DNA of 45,428 nucleotides from assembly GCF_001984175.1 (NCBI RefSeq), contig NZ_MTQP01000030.1, positions 1 through 45,428 of the forward strand. Reading direction: 5' to 3'. Made by a program: the position numbers and the translations under genes. The notes beneath the pieces were generated by a model. The model did not search any database and was not told where the DNA came from. It saw only the letters and a list, made by a program, of their open reading frames with translations. This stretch comes from Saccharothrix sp. ALI-22-I. Its GTDB lineage: Bacteria; Actinomycetota; Actinomycetes; Mycobacteriales; Pseudonocardiaceae. Numbering within the stretch: position 1 is the stretch's first letter; each line of letters begins with the position of its first letter. Below are positions 23,741 to 32,447 of this stretch, piece by piece.

Positions 23741-24714
23741 TCACTTACCGCTGCGGTACGCGATCCAGGCGTCCTGCATGCGGGTGTTCTGGCCGGGGGT
23801 GAACTGGTTGTAACAACTGTCGTAGGAATAGTCCATGTAGTTGTGGATGGGGTCGAGACCGGGCAGCGAGCACGAGTCGCGACCCTCTGGGCAGCCCGTG
23901 CTGTAGCTGGACTGCGCGGGGGTGTCGGACACCTCGTCGTTGGTGGCCGTGCAGCCGCCCTGGAAGGTGTGCCACAAACCCATCCAGTGGCCGACCTCGT
24001 GGGTCAGCGTCTTGCCGAGGTCGAAGTTCGTGGCGCTGCCGCCGGGGACGCTGGAGTAGTCGATGACGACGCCGTCCAGCAGCGGGTCGCGTGCGTACCA
24101 GCTGGGGAACGTCGCGAAGCCGAGGCCGTCGATGTCGACCGACCACACGTTCAGGGTGCTCGCGCCGCCGACCCGGGTGGACGACTTCATCTGCTTCTCG
24201 ACGCGCGCCTTGTCGACGCCGGTGAACCAGGTGTTGTTCGACCAGCGCTTGGTCTCCTGGAGCACGAAGGTGAAGCCGGTGTTCGCGGCGACACCGGGCG
24301 CCTCGGCGCCCGCGTAACCCTCGTTGAGCACCCTCATCTGCTGCGCGACGGTCGCATCGGTCATGCCGCCGACACCGCCGGTGCCCGTGACGATGTGGAA
24401 CACGACCGGGATCGTGCCGCCGGCCGCTGCCTCGACGCGGCCGTTCGCCTTCGCCGCGGCGACGCGCTCGCGCAGGTCGCGGTTCATCCGCTCGGCTTCG
24501 GCCTGGCTGATCTCGTTGCGTTCCGAGCCGGCTTCGCCGGGCTTGACGCGCGCGGCGGACAGAGCGTCGGTCACGCAGTCGAGCGAGCGCTGCACGACGG
24601 CCGTGCTGCCGCCCGCGGCCGGCTGAGCACGGTGAGCGCGCCGAGGGCGAGCGCACTGGCGAGGAGGGTGGCGCGTCTGCGCCGGCGGTTCTGCGGTTCG
24701 GGTTGTTCGACCAT
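23741..24714 (-). pseudogene. Secreted M43-type zinc metalloprotease, frameshifted after the signal peptide
   Basis: The start ATG at 24714 has a strong GGAGG 7 nt upstream and encodes MVEQPEPQNRRRRRATLLAS followed by a hydrophobic core to about codon 30. That frame then becomes Arg/Pro nonsense. The mature protein lies one frame over, beginning AQPAAGGSTAVVQRSLDCVT. The shift falls near 24625 and equals one missing base. The catalytic part is intact: HEVGHWMGLWH (about 23970-24002), a Cys-rich region, and the Met-turn in HNYMDYSYDSC, as in pappalysin-like M43 proteases. If the lost base is real, no exported protease is made; otherwise it is a sequencing error. A CRP-like site lies upstream. 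Confidence 0.75.
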
Positions 24715-24795
24715 GCGGAGTCCTCCATGCAGGGCGGGGACGGGCTTTGCGGGCCCTGCGGAATGATGACTCACGGAGAACGGAACGGAATAGCA

Positions 24796-24811
24796 TGTGA
24801 TCCAGATCGCA
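24796..24811. promoter_or_regulatory. CRP-family-like site upstream of M43 protease
   Basis: TGTGATCCAGATCGCA differs from the TGTGA-N6-TCACA consensus by one base. It is centred about 90 bp upstream of the protease ATG. Actinobacterial CRP/GlxR-type regulators use this consensus for secreted catabolic genes. Single-site matches are common by chance. Confidence 0.4.
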
Positions 24812-24829
24812 GCAAATTAAGGGGCGTAG

Positions 24830-25051
24830 CCGGTTAACCATCCGACCCTTTTACGAAATGCCCGACCTTCGTCGGTTACACCTCCTGCAAACGGGTGCTA
24901 GCGCGGGTTTAGAGTTGTAGCGCGGAGCACGCGAAACGGTGGACGACTTACGACATGCGCAACGCGGCGACCGGCGCCCCGATCCTGCGCGACTACCAGT
25001 GACGGCCCCCGGTCCCCGGTCGACCCTCAGGAGGTGCGGTCGGGTTTGCCG
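24830..25051. other. Gap upstream of protease, nothing firm
   Basis: Holds a small hairpin with CCGACCTTCGTCGG (about 24862-24877) and a possible 15-codon frame starting MRNAATGAPILRDYQ at 24955 with no clear ribosome site. I do not claim a gene. Confidence 0.3.
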
Positions 25052-25750
25052 TCAGCCTTCGCGGCGCAGTTCCGCCACGTTCGCCAGCATTTCCGAAAGA
25101 TATTCGCGTTCTTCGGTGGTGAGCGGGATTCCGGCCAGTTCGTCCAGCACCGCCGCCGCCCGGTCGGGGTCCTCCAACGTGAACGCCAACTCGGCGCGAT
25201 AAGCCAGGGCTTCAACCCGCTCCACCGCGCTCGCGTCCGCGATCCGACCGAGGGCGCCGTCGAGGATCTTGGCGGCCTACGCCGGATCGCCGTGGCTGTC
25301 GGACAGCACGACGGCGTTCTCCAACGCCTTGGCCAGCTTCCCGGTCGCGGCGGGCGGCGTGGGGGCGTCCGGCGCGGGGAAGATCCGGATCCAGTTGCCA
25401 CCGGGGTCGATCACCGAGAAACCGGCCAGGCCGCCGGCGTTCTTGCGCGGCCGCGGGCGGGTCATCCGCGGGATGCCGGACAGCGGGACCTTGCCGTAGG
25501 AGGTGCGCAGCCCGTCGGCGAACGCGCGGTGCAGGACGCCGGTGTCGGGCACCTGCACGATGCAACTGCGGTAGGACTGCGCCGGATCGAAGTCGGGCAT
25601 GCCGAAGAAGTGGATTTCGACGTCCTCCCGGCGCATCGCCGGGTACGGGTTGGGCTTGGTCTGCCGGTACGTGCGCTCGAAACCCAGCGCGGAGTAGAAC
25701 GCCAGCATCTCGTCGATCGAGGCGCACGGCAGCAGCGGGATGACGGTCAT
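25052..25750 (-). pseudogene. VOC-family (glyoxalase/bleomycin-resistance-like) protein interrupted by an amber codon
   Basis: The ATG at 25750 has GGAGG 4 nt upstream and overlaps the MarR stop (ATGA). Codons 1-120 form a VOC domain: VIPLLPCASIDEMLAFYSAL, EIHFFGMPDFD, and FSVIDPGGNWIRIFPAP. After DSHGDPA the frame hits TAG at 25277-25279 (codon 158) but continues without a break as AAKILDGALGRIADASAVER, EALAYRAELAFTLEDPDRAA and so on to TGA at 25052-25054. Bases after the TAG keep coding character. Related proteins carry this helical tail, so the amber is a point change (for instance from CAG). The VOC domain alone (157 aa) may still fold and function. Confidence 0.75.
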
Positions 25751-26190
25751 CGGTCCTCCAACAGGTCGCCGAGATCGCGCAGCGTGCCGGTGACGGCGCG
25801 GAGTTCGGCGAGGGAGATGCGGGCGGCCAGCTCGTCGGCCCACTGCGCCTGACGGCGTTCGACCCGGCGCAGCGCCGACCGGCCGCGCGGGGGCAGGGCC
25901 AGGAGCTTGGCGCGGCGGTCGTGCGGGTTGTCCTGGAACACGATCATGCCGTCGCGGACGAGGCTGGTCGCGGTCTGCCGTACCGCCTGCCGGGTCAGGC
26001 CCATGGTCCTGGCCACCTGCGCGATCGTGCTCGGCCCGTGGTCGACCACACCGAGCACCTGCCACCGTGCGCTGGTCAGGCCCGCCGGGGCGGCCAGCTC
26101 GTCACCGGCCGCGAGGAGCAGGCCGTTCACCCGGAACACCTCGACCAGGAGCTGGGAGAACTCAAGTCCGCGATCGGACAACGGGGTCAC
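25747..26190 (-). CDS. MarR-family transcriptional regulator
   Basis: 147-aa winged-helix regulator. An N-terminal dimerisation helix (RVNGLLLAAGDEL) leads into LTSARWQVLGVVDHG. Then come the recognition helix-turn-helix AQVARTMGLTRQAVRQTATS and the wing DNPHDRRAKLLALP. It forms an operon with the VOC gene (ATGA overlap), a usual pairing for drug or aldehyde response. The GTG at 26190 is chosen because a -35 TTGACA (26221-26226), 17-bp spacer and -10 CAGATT (26198-26203, all minus strand) would start transcription exactly at it, giving a leaderless mRNA. No Shine-Dalgarno is present. Confidence 0.88.
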   Translation of the reverse strand: MTPLSDRGLEFSQLLVEVFRVNGLLLAAGDELAAPAGLTSARWQVLGVVDHGPSTIAQVARTMGLTRQAVRQTATSLVRDGMIVFQDNPHDRRAKLLALPPRGRSALRRVERRQAQWADELAARISLAELRAVTGTLRDLGDLLEDR

Positions 26191-26196
26191 GCCCGA

Positions 26197-26226
26197 CAAT
26201 CTGGCAGATTGACAAGTACCTGTCAA
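26197..26226. promoter_or_regulatory. Promoter and two palindromes of the MarR/VOC operon
   Basis: CAATCTGGCAGATTG (26197-26211) is a perfect 7-1-7 inverted repeat over the -10. TGACAAGTACCTGTCA (26210-26225) is a near-perfect one over the -35. Both overlap the leftward promoter TTGACA-17-CAGATT, an ideal place for MarR autorepression. The GNAT gene starts 53 bp to the right and may share control. Confidence 0.7.
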
Positions 26227-26278
26227 AATCGCCGGTCGGCGGAAACCCGGTGGACGGCGGAACGGGCCGCGAACGATC

Positions 26279-26797
26279 ATGCGCACTGTGACAGCGGATG
26301 ACGTGCGTTTCGTCGAGCTGGACGGCCGCGTCATGGCCGCCCTGCTCGACGGTGACCCGACCGCGGCCGAGGTCGCGTTGACCGGGTACTTCCTGACCGA
26401 CCGGGCGCGGTGGCTGTGGCGGTACCGGCTCGACCAGATGGCGGCCGACCCCGGCAACGCCCGGTGGATGGCGCGGCTGGCCCTGGTGGACGACGGCGCG
26501 GTGGTCGGGCACGCCGGGTTCCACGGTCCGCCGGACGAATCCGGCATGGTCGAGATCGGCTACTCCGTCGATCCCGCGTTCCGCCGCCGCGGGTACGCCC
26601 GGGCCGCGTTGGTCGAGCTGCTGCGCCGCGCCGCCGGCGAACCCGGTGTGCGGACCGTGCGGGCGACCATCGGTCCGGACAACGCGGCATCCCTGGCCAC
26701 GATCGCGGGCTTCGGGTTCGTCGAGGTCGGTGAGCAGTGGGACGAGGAGGACGGGCTGGAGCTGATCTTCGAACGGCCGGCGTCACAACGGGCCTGA
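26279..26797 (+). CDS. GNAT-family N-acetyltransferase
   Basis: 172-aa acetyltransferase of the RimJ/RimL-like GNAT group. The core shows VVGHAGFHGPPDESGMVEIG, then the acetyl-CoA pyrophosphate loop in VDPAFRRRGYARAAL, the beta-bulge region TVRATIGPDNAASLATIAGF and C-terminal VGEQWDEEDG. An N-terminal helix bundle (residues 15-60) may contact the substrate, which is unknown. Divergent from the MarR/VOC operon. The ribosome site is weak; GTG 26288 is an alternative start. Confidence 0.88.
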   Translation: MRTVTADDVRFVELDGRVMAALLDGDPTAAEVALTGYFLTDRARWLWRYRLDQMAADPGNARWMARLALVDDGAVVGHAGFHGPPDESGMVEIGYSVDPAFRRRGYARAALVELLRRAAGEPGVRTVRATIGPDNAASLATIAGFGFVEVGEQWDEEDGLELIFERPASQRA

Positions 26798-26912
26798 GGG
26801 CGGGCTCGTGATCACCCGGTCCGCCGCGCCGGTCGATTCGTCGGACTCCCCCGGCAACCGATCGAGCCGATCTCACGGCGGAACTGACATGCGGTGACAG
26901 CCGAAGACGCCG

Positions 26913-26945
26913 CGGGGCCGCACGGTGTGACACCGTGCGGCCCCG
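26913..26945. terminator. Strong bidirectional terminator hairpin
   Basis: A perfect 15-bp stem (CGGGGCCGCACGGTG with CACCGTGCGGCCCCG) around a TGA loop, lying between the converging GNAT gene and the LVIVD/PA gene. Confidence 0.9.
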
Positions 26946-26959
26946 CCTTGGTCGAGGTG

Positions 26960-28873
26960 TCAGCAGTCGATGTGGAACACGTACAGGCCGTGGTCACGAT
27001 CGCTGGCGAGCACGTACTGCTCGCCGGTCTCGTCCTTCCAGACCTCGACGCCCCAGAAGTTGTTGCCTCCCTCGTCGATGAAGGCGCCGACCTCCTGGAT
27101 GCCGTTCTTGCCGTACTTCACCACGCGGAGCCCGGCGGCGTAGTACGACAGGTACGCGGTGTTGTTGTTCTCCGGGTCCATCGCCACCTCGTGCACCGAC
27201 AGGTCGCCGAACCCGCCGGCGTAGGCCGGGTCCTGCGATTCCGACACGGCGTAGGTGTCGATCTGCCGGATCGAACCGGCCTTGCCCGGCTTGGTCGGCA
27301 CGTCGGTCGCGAACAGCCGCACGTAACCCCAACCGTCGAACACCGACTTGACGGTGGTCGACTCGCCCCCGGTCGCCGGGGTGGTCATGGTGCACGCGGT
27401 GGCCTCGGTGACGCCCGGCACGCCGAGCAGCCGCAGACCGGCGAACCGGTTGGCGAACACGAACGGGATCGGGCCCGCGGCGGCCATGGACACCTGGCTG
27501 AGGCAGTCGTCGCGGTGATTCTGGAACACGATGCCGGCCGTGTAGCCGGCGGCGATGATGGCGTCGAGCTTGGCCTGGAACGTGCACGTGCCGCGCTCCA
27601 CGAGCGCGGTGCCGGTACCCGCCGGCAGCGGCGCGCAGGCGTCACCGACGAACGTGACCGCACCGCTGATGGTGGTCCCCTCGCCGATCTGCTTCGAGTC
27701 GGTGGCGGGGGTGGCGGTGTACTCGGTGCCGGCGTGCGGCCCGGAGTCGATCTTGGCGACGATCCGGAACGGGCTGAAGTCCTCGTCCGTGCCGATCAGG
27801 AACTTCCGGTTCGGCGACAGCTCGGACTGGTGCGCGTTGCCCTCGGGGCTGATCTCGTGCCCGCGGGCCGACCGCTCCTCGTCCAACGCGGCGTAGTCGC
27901 TCTCCGCGATCAGGCTCACCTTGCCCGGCCGGGGGTCGGTGACGTCGAGCATGACGTACCCGCCGTCCCAGTAGTTCATGTTCATCACGTACCGACGACC
28001 GACCTTGGTGATCATCATGTCGTGGCTGAACACCGAGGTCAGGTTGGTCGGCGCGGCCTGGTCGACGCCGAACACCGCGCCCAGGTCGAGACCGTCGTTG
28101 ACCAGCACGGGGTTGCGCGGGTCGGTGATGTCGAGGATGTCGACGTCCGTGGCCTCTTCGTCGTCCACCAGCGCGACGTAGGTCTTCTTGTCGAAGACGT
28201 TGGTCCACATCCGCATGCTGTGCGTCTGGTTGGGCGCGGGGTCGAGGCCGCCCGCGGTGTTGGTGAAGTCGCCGACGTGCATCGCCAGGGGCTTGGGGCT
28301 GCGCGGGTCGGTGACGTCCCACAGCGAGATACCGCCCGAGTTCGCCCCTGGGGGCGTCTCGCCGGGGCAGGTCTCGTTCTGGTGGATCAGCAGGTCGCCG
28401 TGGAAGAACGGGCTGTCGTCGATGTGCTCGACCTGGATGCCCTCACCGGCGTACGACCCGTCGCTGGTCGGGATGAACGCGCTGGTCACCTCGGTCGGGT
28501 GCGCGGGATCGGAGATGTCCATGACGTGCACGCCGGTGTTCTCGCACGTCGGCTCGCGGAACGCGGTGAGGTAGGCGTAGTCGCCGAACGCGGTCACGTC
28601 CGCCACGCGTCCGGTGTTGCCCGCGCCGGACGGGTTGGTGACCGCGGCCTTGCCGACCAGGGTCACGTTCCGCGATACCGCGGGCAGGTGGCCCTCGTCG
28701 CCGTCGTGCTGCTTGTACGAGCCGTCGGCGACCCCTTCACCCGGGAAGTCCTCCCGGCCGCCGCCGTGGTCCGGGTGGGCGCCGGATGATCCGGCGGTGG
28801 CCAGGCCCAGCGTCAGGATCGCCACGCCGAGCAACGAGATTCTGCGGACACGTCGTGCACGCCTACCGCGCAT
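26960..28873 (-). CDS. Secreted LVIVD-repeat protein with protease-associated (PA) domain
   Basis: 637-aa exported protein. The ATG at 28873 has GGAGG 7 nt upstream and a signal peptide with many Arg (RGRRARRVRR) and cleavage near SSGAHP. Beta-propeller-like LVIVD segments recur: GVHVMDISDPAHPTEV, ISLWDVTDPRSPKPLA, VDILDITDPRNPVLV and YVMLDVTDPRPGKVSLI. A PA-like insertion with paired Cys (GDACAPLPAG, ERGTCTFQAKLDAIIAAGYT) follows. The last part returns to propeller-like repeats, ending VFHIDC. Function unknown; likely extracellular binding or scaffolding. It has its own terminator and is not part of the arabinose operon. Confidence 0.8.
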   Translation of the reverse strand: MRGRRARRVRRISLLGVAILTLGLATAGSSGAHPDHGGGREDFPGEGVADGSYKQHDGDEGHLPAVSRNVTLVGKAAVTNPSGAGNTGRVADVTAFGDYAYLTAFREPTCENTGVHVMDISDPAHPTEVTSAFIPTSDGSYAGEGIQVEHIDDSPFFHGDLLIHQNETCPGETPPGANSGGISLWDVTDPRSPKPLAMHVGDFTNTAGGLDPAPNQTHSMRMWTNVFDKKTYVALVDDEEATDVDILDITDPRNPVLVNDGLDLGAVFGVDQAAPTNLTSVFSHDMMITKVGRRYVMNMNYWDGGYVMLDVTDPRPGKVSLIAESDYAALDEERSARGHEISPEGNAHQSELSPNRKFLIGTDEDFSPFRIVAKIDSGPHAGTEYTATPATDSKQIGEGTTISGAVTFVGDACAPLPAGTGTALVERGTCTFQAKLDAIIAAGYTAGIVFQNHRDDCLSQVSMAAAGPIPFVFANRFAGLRLLGVPGVTEATACTMTTPATGGESTTVKSVFDGWGYVRLFATDVPTKPGKAGSIRQIDTYAVSESQDPAYAGGFGDLSVHEVAMDPENNNTAYLSYYAAGLRVVKYGKNGIQEVGAFIDEGGNNFWGVEVWKDETGEQYVLASDRDHGLYVFHIDC

Positions 28874-29120
28874 TGAAAAACCTCCGGATAGCGGAGCCAT
28901 TACCCCTAGACGGCTCGCACCCTACGTAGCCGATTAGTAGATGGGTAGAGACACTCGGCTGACTTTTCTCCGCACTTCGAGCAAGGCGTTCGTGACGGTC
29001 GCTCACGACAGCTCTCTACAGCAGCCGCGGGGCGTGGCGTCGATGACCGCGGCCAGGGCGGCGCGGTCAGTGGCGCACCGGAGGCCTCTACAACTGCGGC
29101 GGCTGCTGAGAGCAGCGCAC
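28874..29120. promoter_or_regulatory. Upstream region of LVIVD/PA gene
   Basis: No gene supported. A TAGGGT hexamer on the minus strand (28919-28924) could be the -10 for the gene at 28873, but no matching -35 is seen. Confidence 0.3.
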
Positions 29121-29151
29121 GGGGGACCGGCCGCCCGCAAGCCGGTCCCCC
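29121..29151. terminator. Terminator of the arabinose operon
   Basis: GGGGGACCGGC pairs with GCCGGTCCCCC across a 9-base loop, 8 bp past the stop of the MGH1-like gene. It ends the leftward operon that starts near 42482. Confidence 0.85.
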
Positions 29152-29159
29152 GCGCACGC

Positions 29160-32100
29160 TCAGCCGAAGGCCTTCACCTCCAGCAGGCCGACCGAGTCCG
29201 CCCCGCTCTGGAGCACCACCCGCAACCGGGTCGTGCTCACCTCGGTGAACGTCACCTCGTGGTACCGGTCGGTCGCCACCGGATACCCGCTCGCCCCCGC
29301 CACGTCGGTGTAGGCCGAGCCGGTCCAGTACTGCACCTTCCACGACGCGGGCACGCGCACTCCCCCGTTGTCGTCGAAGAAGTACACCTGCGCCGATCGC
29401 ACCGACTTCGCCGAGTCCCACGTCAGCTCGGCCCACTGCTCACCGGTGTTCGGCCAGGTACCCCACCGCGGGTTGACGGTGTCGTTGGACGACGGCGGGT
29501 CGACGCCGTCGTTCACCGCGGCCACCGACTCCCAGGGCGAGGTGTAGGACGCCGACGGGGTCGCGGACAGGGCCAGGTTCGCCGGCGGCGGATTCGGGTC
29601 GGTGCCCCCGCCGCGGTTGTAGACCTTCGCCTCGGTCAGCCCGGTCTTGAACCCGGACGCGTGCGTCACCTGGACCCGGAGACGCTGCGTGGACACCGGG
29701 GTGAACCGGACCCGGTTGTAGTTGGCCTTCGGTGTCGTCGGCGTCTTGGTCTGCGCCGCCGCGTTCACCCAGGAAGAGCCGTTCCAGTACTGGATCGCGT
29801 ACGACGACGGCGCGCGGTAGCGGTTGCCCGCCCGGTCGTCGCGGAAGTACAGCCGCGCCTCGTCCACCGTGCGCTGCTGTCGGAAGTCGATCTCGTACCA
29901 GTCCGACGTGTTGGGTGATCCCGAACTGCCCCACAGGGGCTCGTTGATCGGGAACCCGTCGATCGCGGCCGACACCGAGGTGCCGGAGGCCGTGTACGAC
30001 GCCGTGACGGCCGCGCCCTGCGCCAGGTTCGGCGCGGTGGACGTCAGGTCGACGCCGGCCTTGGCGAAGACGTCCACCATGCGCGCACCGGTGTGCGCCA
30101 CGTTCTGCGGCGCCTGCAAGCCGTTGATCGCCACGCTGTAGTTCACCGTGCCGGCGCCCGACGGGAACGTGACCTGACCGGTCACCGGGTCGTAGAGCAC
30201 CGGGGTGAGCCGGTCGACGGTGAACGCGCGCGTGCCGTTCAGGTAGACCGAATACCCCTGCGGCACACCGTTGTAGCGGGTGACGCCGTCGGCCGGGTCG
30301 TCCCACACCACGCTCAGGTCCACGTTGCGGTAGCGCAGGTTGTTGACCGCGAAGTGCGACCAGCCGATGTTGATCGGCGACAGCTCGATCCGGCTGTCCG
30401 TGCGCGGGCGCAACCCGGCCACGTCCTCGATCACGGTCCAGTTGCTGCTGCCGAGGATGTTGTGGTGGATCCACGACCGGTAGTCGATGTTGCGGGTGCC
30501 CGCGTTCCAGTCCGCCCAGAACTCGTTGGCGTCGGGCCACTGGGTGTTGCCGCCGATGTACTGCGCCCAGGTGTTCCAGTAGAGCAGCTTCTTGTAGTCC
30601 TCGGCGCCCATCCACTGGTTCGGGTAGTTGCGCAGCACCGACGAGTACAGCCGGAACTGGACCGTCGAGTTGATGGTGGAGAAGTTGTTGGAACCGGGGA
30701 AACCCGCCGCCGCGGCCTCGGCCTTGTCCTTCTGGTTGGCCGTGTAGAACGGGAAGACCGGGTACTCGGCCGGGTCCGAGAACAACCGCAGCGCCTGCTT
30801 GTACTGGTCGGTGTTGGGCATCAGGCCGACCGAGAACGGGTAGTAGTTGTTGATCTCCTTCCACGGCACGTGGGTGTTCGTGCCCACGTGCTTGTGCTCC
30901 AGCAGCTGCCGGGACGGGTTCCACAGCGTGTTCACCACACCGTTGCGGATGCGGTCGGCGAGCGCCTGCATCTCGGTCGCCTTCGCCGTGTCGCCGATCA
31001 GCGAGTACGCCTGCTGCGCGGCCATCGCGCCGCTCCACACGTACGCCGTCTCGGCCCGGTCGAGGTTCCCCGCCCGCCAGTCGAACGACACCGCGTCGGC
31101 GTCGTTGCCGGTCATCGCGCCCCAGTCGTACTCGATGACGCCGTTGTTGTTCGTGTCGAACGTGGCCAGCTGGCCCTTGGCGTCACCTTCGGCGTACTTG
31201 GCCAGGTTGCCCGCGACGGGCGGCGGGCCGCCGTGGATCTGGTAGCTGCGCCACGCCGCCTCGGAGATGTACTGGGTGTAGGAGTTGGACCAGTTCTCCG
31301 GGTCGCCGGGGTTGTCCATGAACCGGCCGCCCTTGGACGACTGGCCGACCGACAGCCACGGCCCGTACGAGTAGACCGGGTCGCGCAGGTACTTCAGGTC
31401 GTCGATGTGCATCGGCTGGGTCAACGCGATCGCGTTGTTGTAGCCGGTGACACCCTCGATCGAGACCGGGAACTGGAAGTCCTGGCCGGGGATGTCGACG
31501 TCGAGGTAGTTGAAGCGCATCAACCACCAGCGGTAGTAGACGTTCTTCTTGATGGCCGGGTCGGGCACGTCGATGTAGGGGATGTTGTCCGCCCACCACC
31601 GGTTGTAGTCGCGGACGTGGGTGGCGAACGCGACCGACGGCGAGTGGCCCCGGTAGGCGTTGTACTCGGTCAGCGACTCCGGGATCTCGTCGGTGACGAA
31701 CCCCATGACCACCTTGGTGGTGACGGCCTGGCCGGCGGCCAGCGTCACCGAGCGGTCCAGCCCTCCGTTCGCGGCGGAGAACCCGTCACCGGACAGCCTC
31801 GGCCGGATCGTGGTCAGGTTGTTCTTCACCTGCCTGCTGCCGGTCAACTCCGAACCGCTGACGGTCGTGGCGTACGGCGAGGTGACGCGCAGCGCCAGGG
31901 TCGTGGACGCCGAGCCGGTGTTGGTGACGGTCAGGTTGGTGACGGCGACGTTGTTGTGGGTGATGAACTTCGCGACATCGACCCGCACGCCGGTGCGGGT
32001 GTAGACGCCCTTCCAGTGGCTCGGTGCCTGCCACCGGCTCGACACCTGCTCGGTCAGCGACCCGGAGCCCACGGTGATCGCGTAGGCGTTCTGGCTGCTG

Positions 32101-32447
32101 ATGTTGTCCCAGTACGCGGCGTTGCCGCCGAACCCGACGACGGCCGGGTTGTGGGTGTTCATGTAGAGGCCGCGACCGCGGGTCATCAGCCAGGTGCCGG
32201 CCGGGTCGTTGCCGGGGCGGGCGAGCAGCCGGTCCATCCAGAAATCGGTGCCGCCGCTCTCGGCGTCGTAGATGGCGCGCATCGTGCTGCCGGTGCTGTA
32301 GCCGACCGGTGGTGCGGGCACCGAAGGTCCGTTGAACGTCGGGAAGCCGATGGTCTGCGCGGCGGAGGCGTGCGGCACGGGCACGAGGAGCGCGCCGAGC
32401 AGCACAACGGCCGCCAGCCGGCGGGTCACGCCTGGAAGGCTTGCCAT
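29160..32447 (-). CDS. Large secreted MGH1-like (alpha/alpha)6 glycoside hydrolase with two discoidin-like domains
   Basis: 1095-aa exported enzyme. Signal peptide residues 1-27 (ending HASAA). An N-terminal beta-sandwich-like region (about 30-270) precedes an (alpha/alpha)6 barrel (about 280-690) with RWWADNIPYIDV, SIEGVTGYNNAIAL, ETAYVWSGAMAAQQA and LLEHKHVGTNTHVPWKEINN. The segment VIEDVAGLRPRTDSRIELSP resembles the catalytic-base region of clan GH-G/GH63-type enzymes. Then a beta-sandwich, and two F5/8C-like modules (about 755-905 and 910-1095) with the shared WYxxx and RLRVQV/RLRVVL endings. ATG 32447 has GGGAG upstream and overlaps the preceding stop by 22 bp. I cannot place it in a CAZy family by eye. 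Context suggests an arabinose-bearing glycan. Confidence 0.75.
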   Translation of the reverse strand: MASLPGVTRRLAAVVLLGALLVPVPHASAAQTIGFPTFNGPSVPAPPVGYSTGSTMRAIYDAESGGTDFWMDRLLARPGNDPAGTWLMTRGRGLYMNTHNPAVVGFGGNAAYWDNISSQNAYAITVGSGSLTEQVSSRWQAPSHWKGVYTRTGVRVDVAKFITHNNVAVTNLTVTNTGSASTTLALRVTSPYATTVSGSELTGSRQVKNNLTTIRPRLSGDGFSAANGGLDRSVTLAAGQAVTTKVVMGFVTDEIPESLTEYNAYRGHSPSVAFATHVRDYNRWWADNIPYIDVPDPAIKKNVYYRWWLMRFNYLDVDIPGQDFQFPVSIEGVTGYNNAIALTQPMHIDDLKYLRDPVYSYGPWLSVGQSSKGGRFMDNPGDPENWSNSYTQYISEAAWRSYQIHGGPPPVAGNLAKYAEGDAKGQLATFDTNNNGVIEYDWGAMTGNDADAVSFDWRAGNLDRAETAYVWSGAMAAQQAYSLIGDTAKATEMQALADRIRNGVVNTLWNPSRQLLEHKHVGTNTHVPWKEINNYYPFSVGLMPNTDQYKQALRLFSDPAEYPVFPFYTANQKDKAEAAAAGFPGSNNFSTINSTVQFRLYSSVLRNYPNQWMGAEDYKKLLYWNTWAQYIGGNTQWPDANEFWADWNAGTRNIDYRSWIHHNILGSSNWTVIEDVAGLRPRTDSRIELSPINIGWSHFAVNNLRYRNVDLSVVWDDPADGVTRYNGVPQGYSVYLNGTRAFTVDRLTPVLYDPVTGQVTFPSGAGTVNYSVAINGLQAPQNVAHTGARMVDVFAKAGVDLTSTAPNLAQGAAVTASYTASGTSVSAAIDGFPINEPLWGSSGSPNTSDWYEIDFRQQRTVDEARLYFRDDRAGNRYRAPSSYAIQYWNGSSWVNAAAQTKTPTTPKANYNRVRFTPVSTQRLRVQVTHASGFKTGLTEAKVYNRGGGTDPNPPPANLALSATPSASYTSPWESVAAVNDGVDPPSSNDTVNPRWGTWPNTGEQWAELTWDSAKSVRSAQVYFFDDNGGVRVPASWKVQYWTGSAYTDVAGASGYPVATDRYHEVTFTEVSTTRLRVVLQSGADSVGLLEVKAFG

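Noticed and set aside
24955..25002. 15-codon peptide MRNAATGAPILRDYQ upstream of the M43 protease
   Set aside because: No Shine-Dalgarno, promoter or partner genes; too short to support.
28984..29004. TCGTGACGGTCGCTCACGA as a CRP site
   Set aside because: Spacing between the GTGA and TCAC halves is 7 rather than 6, so it does not fit the consensus.
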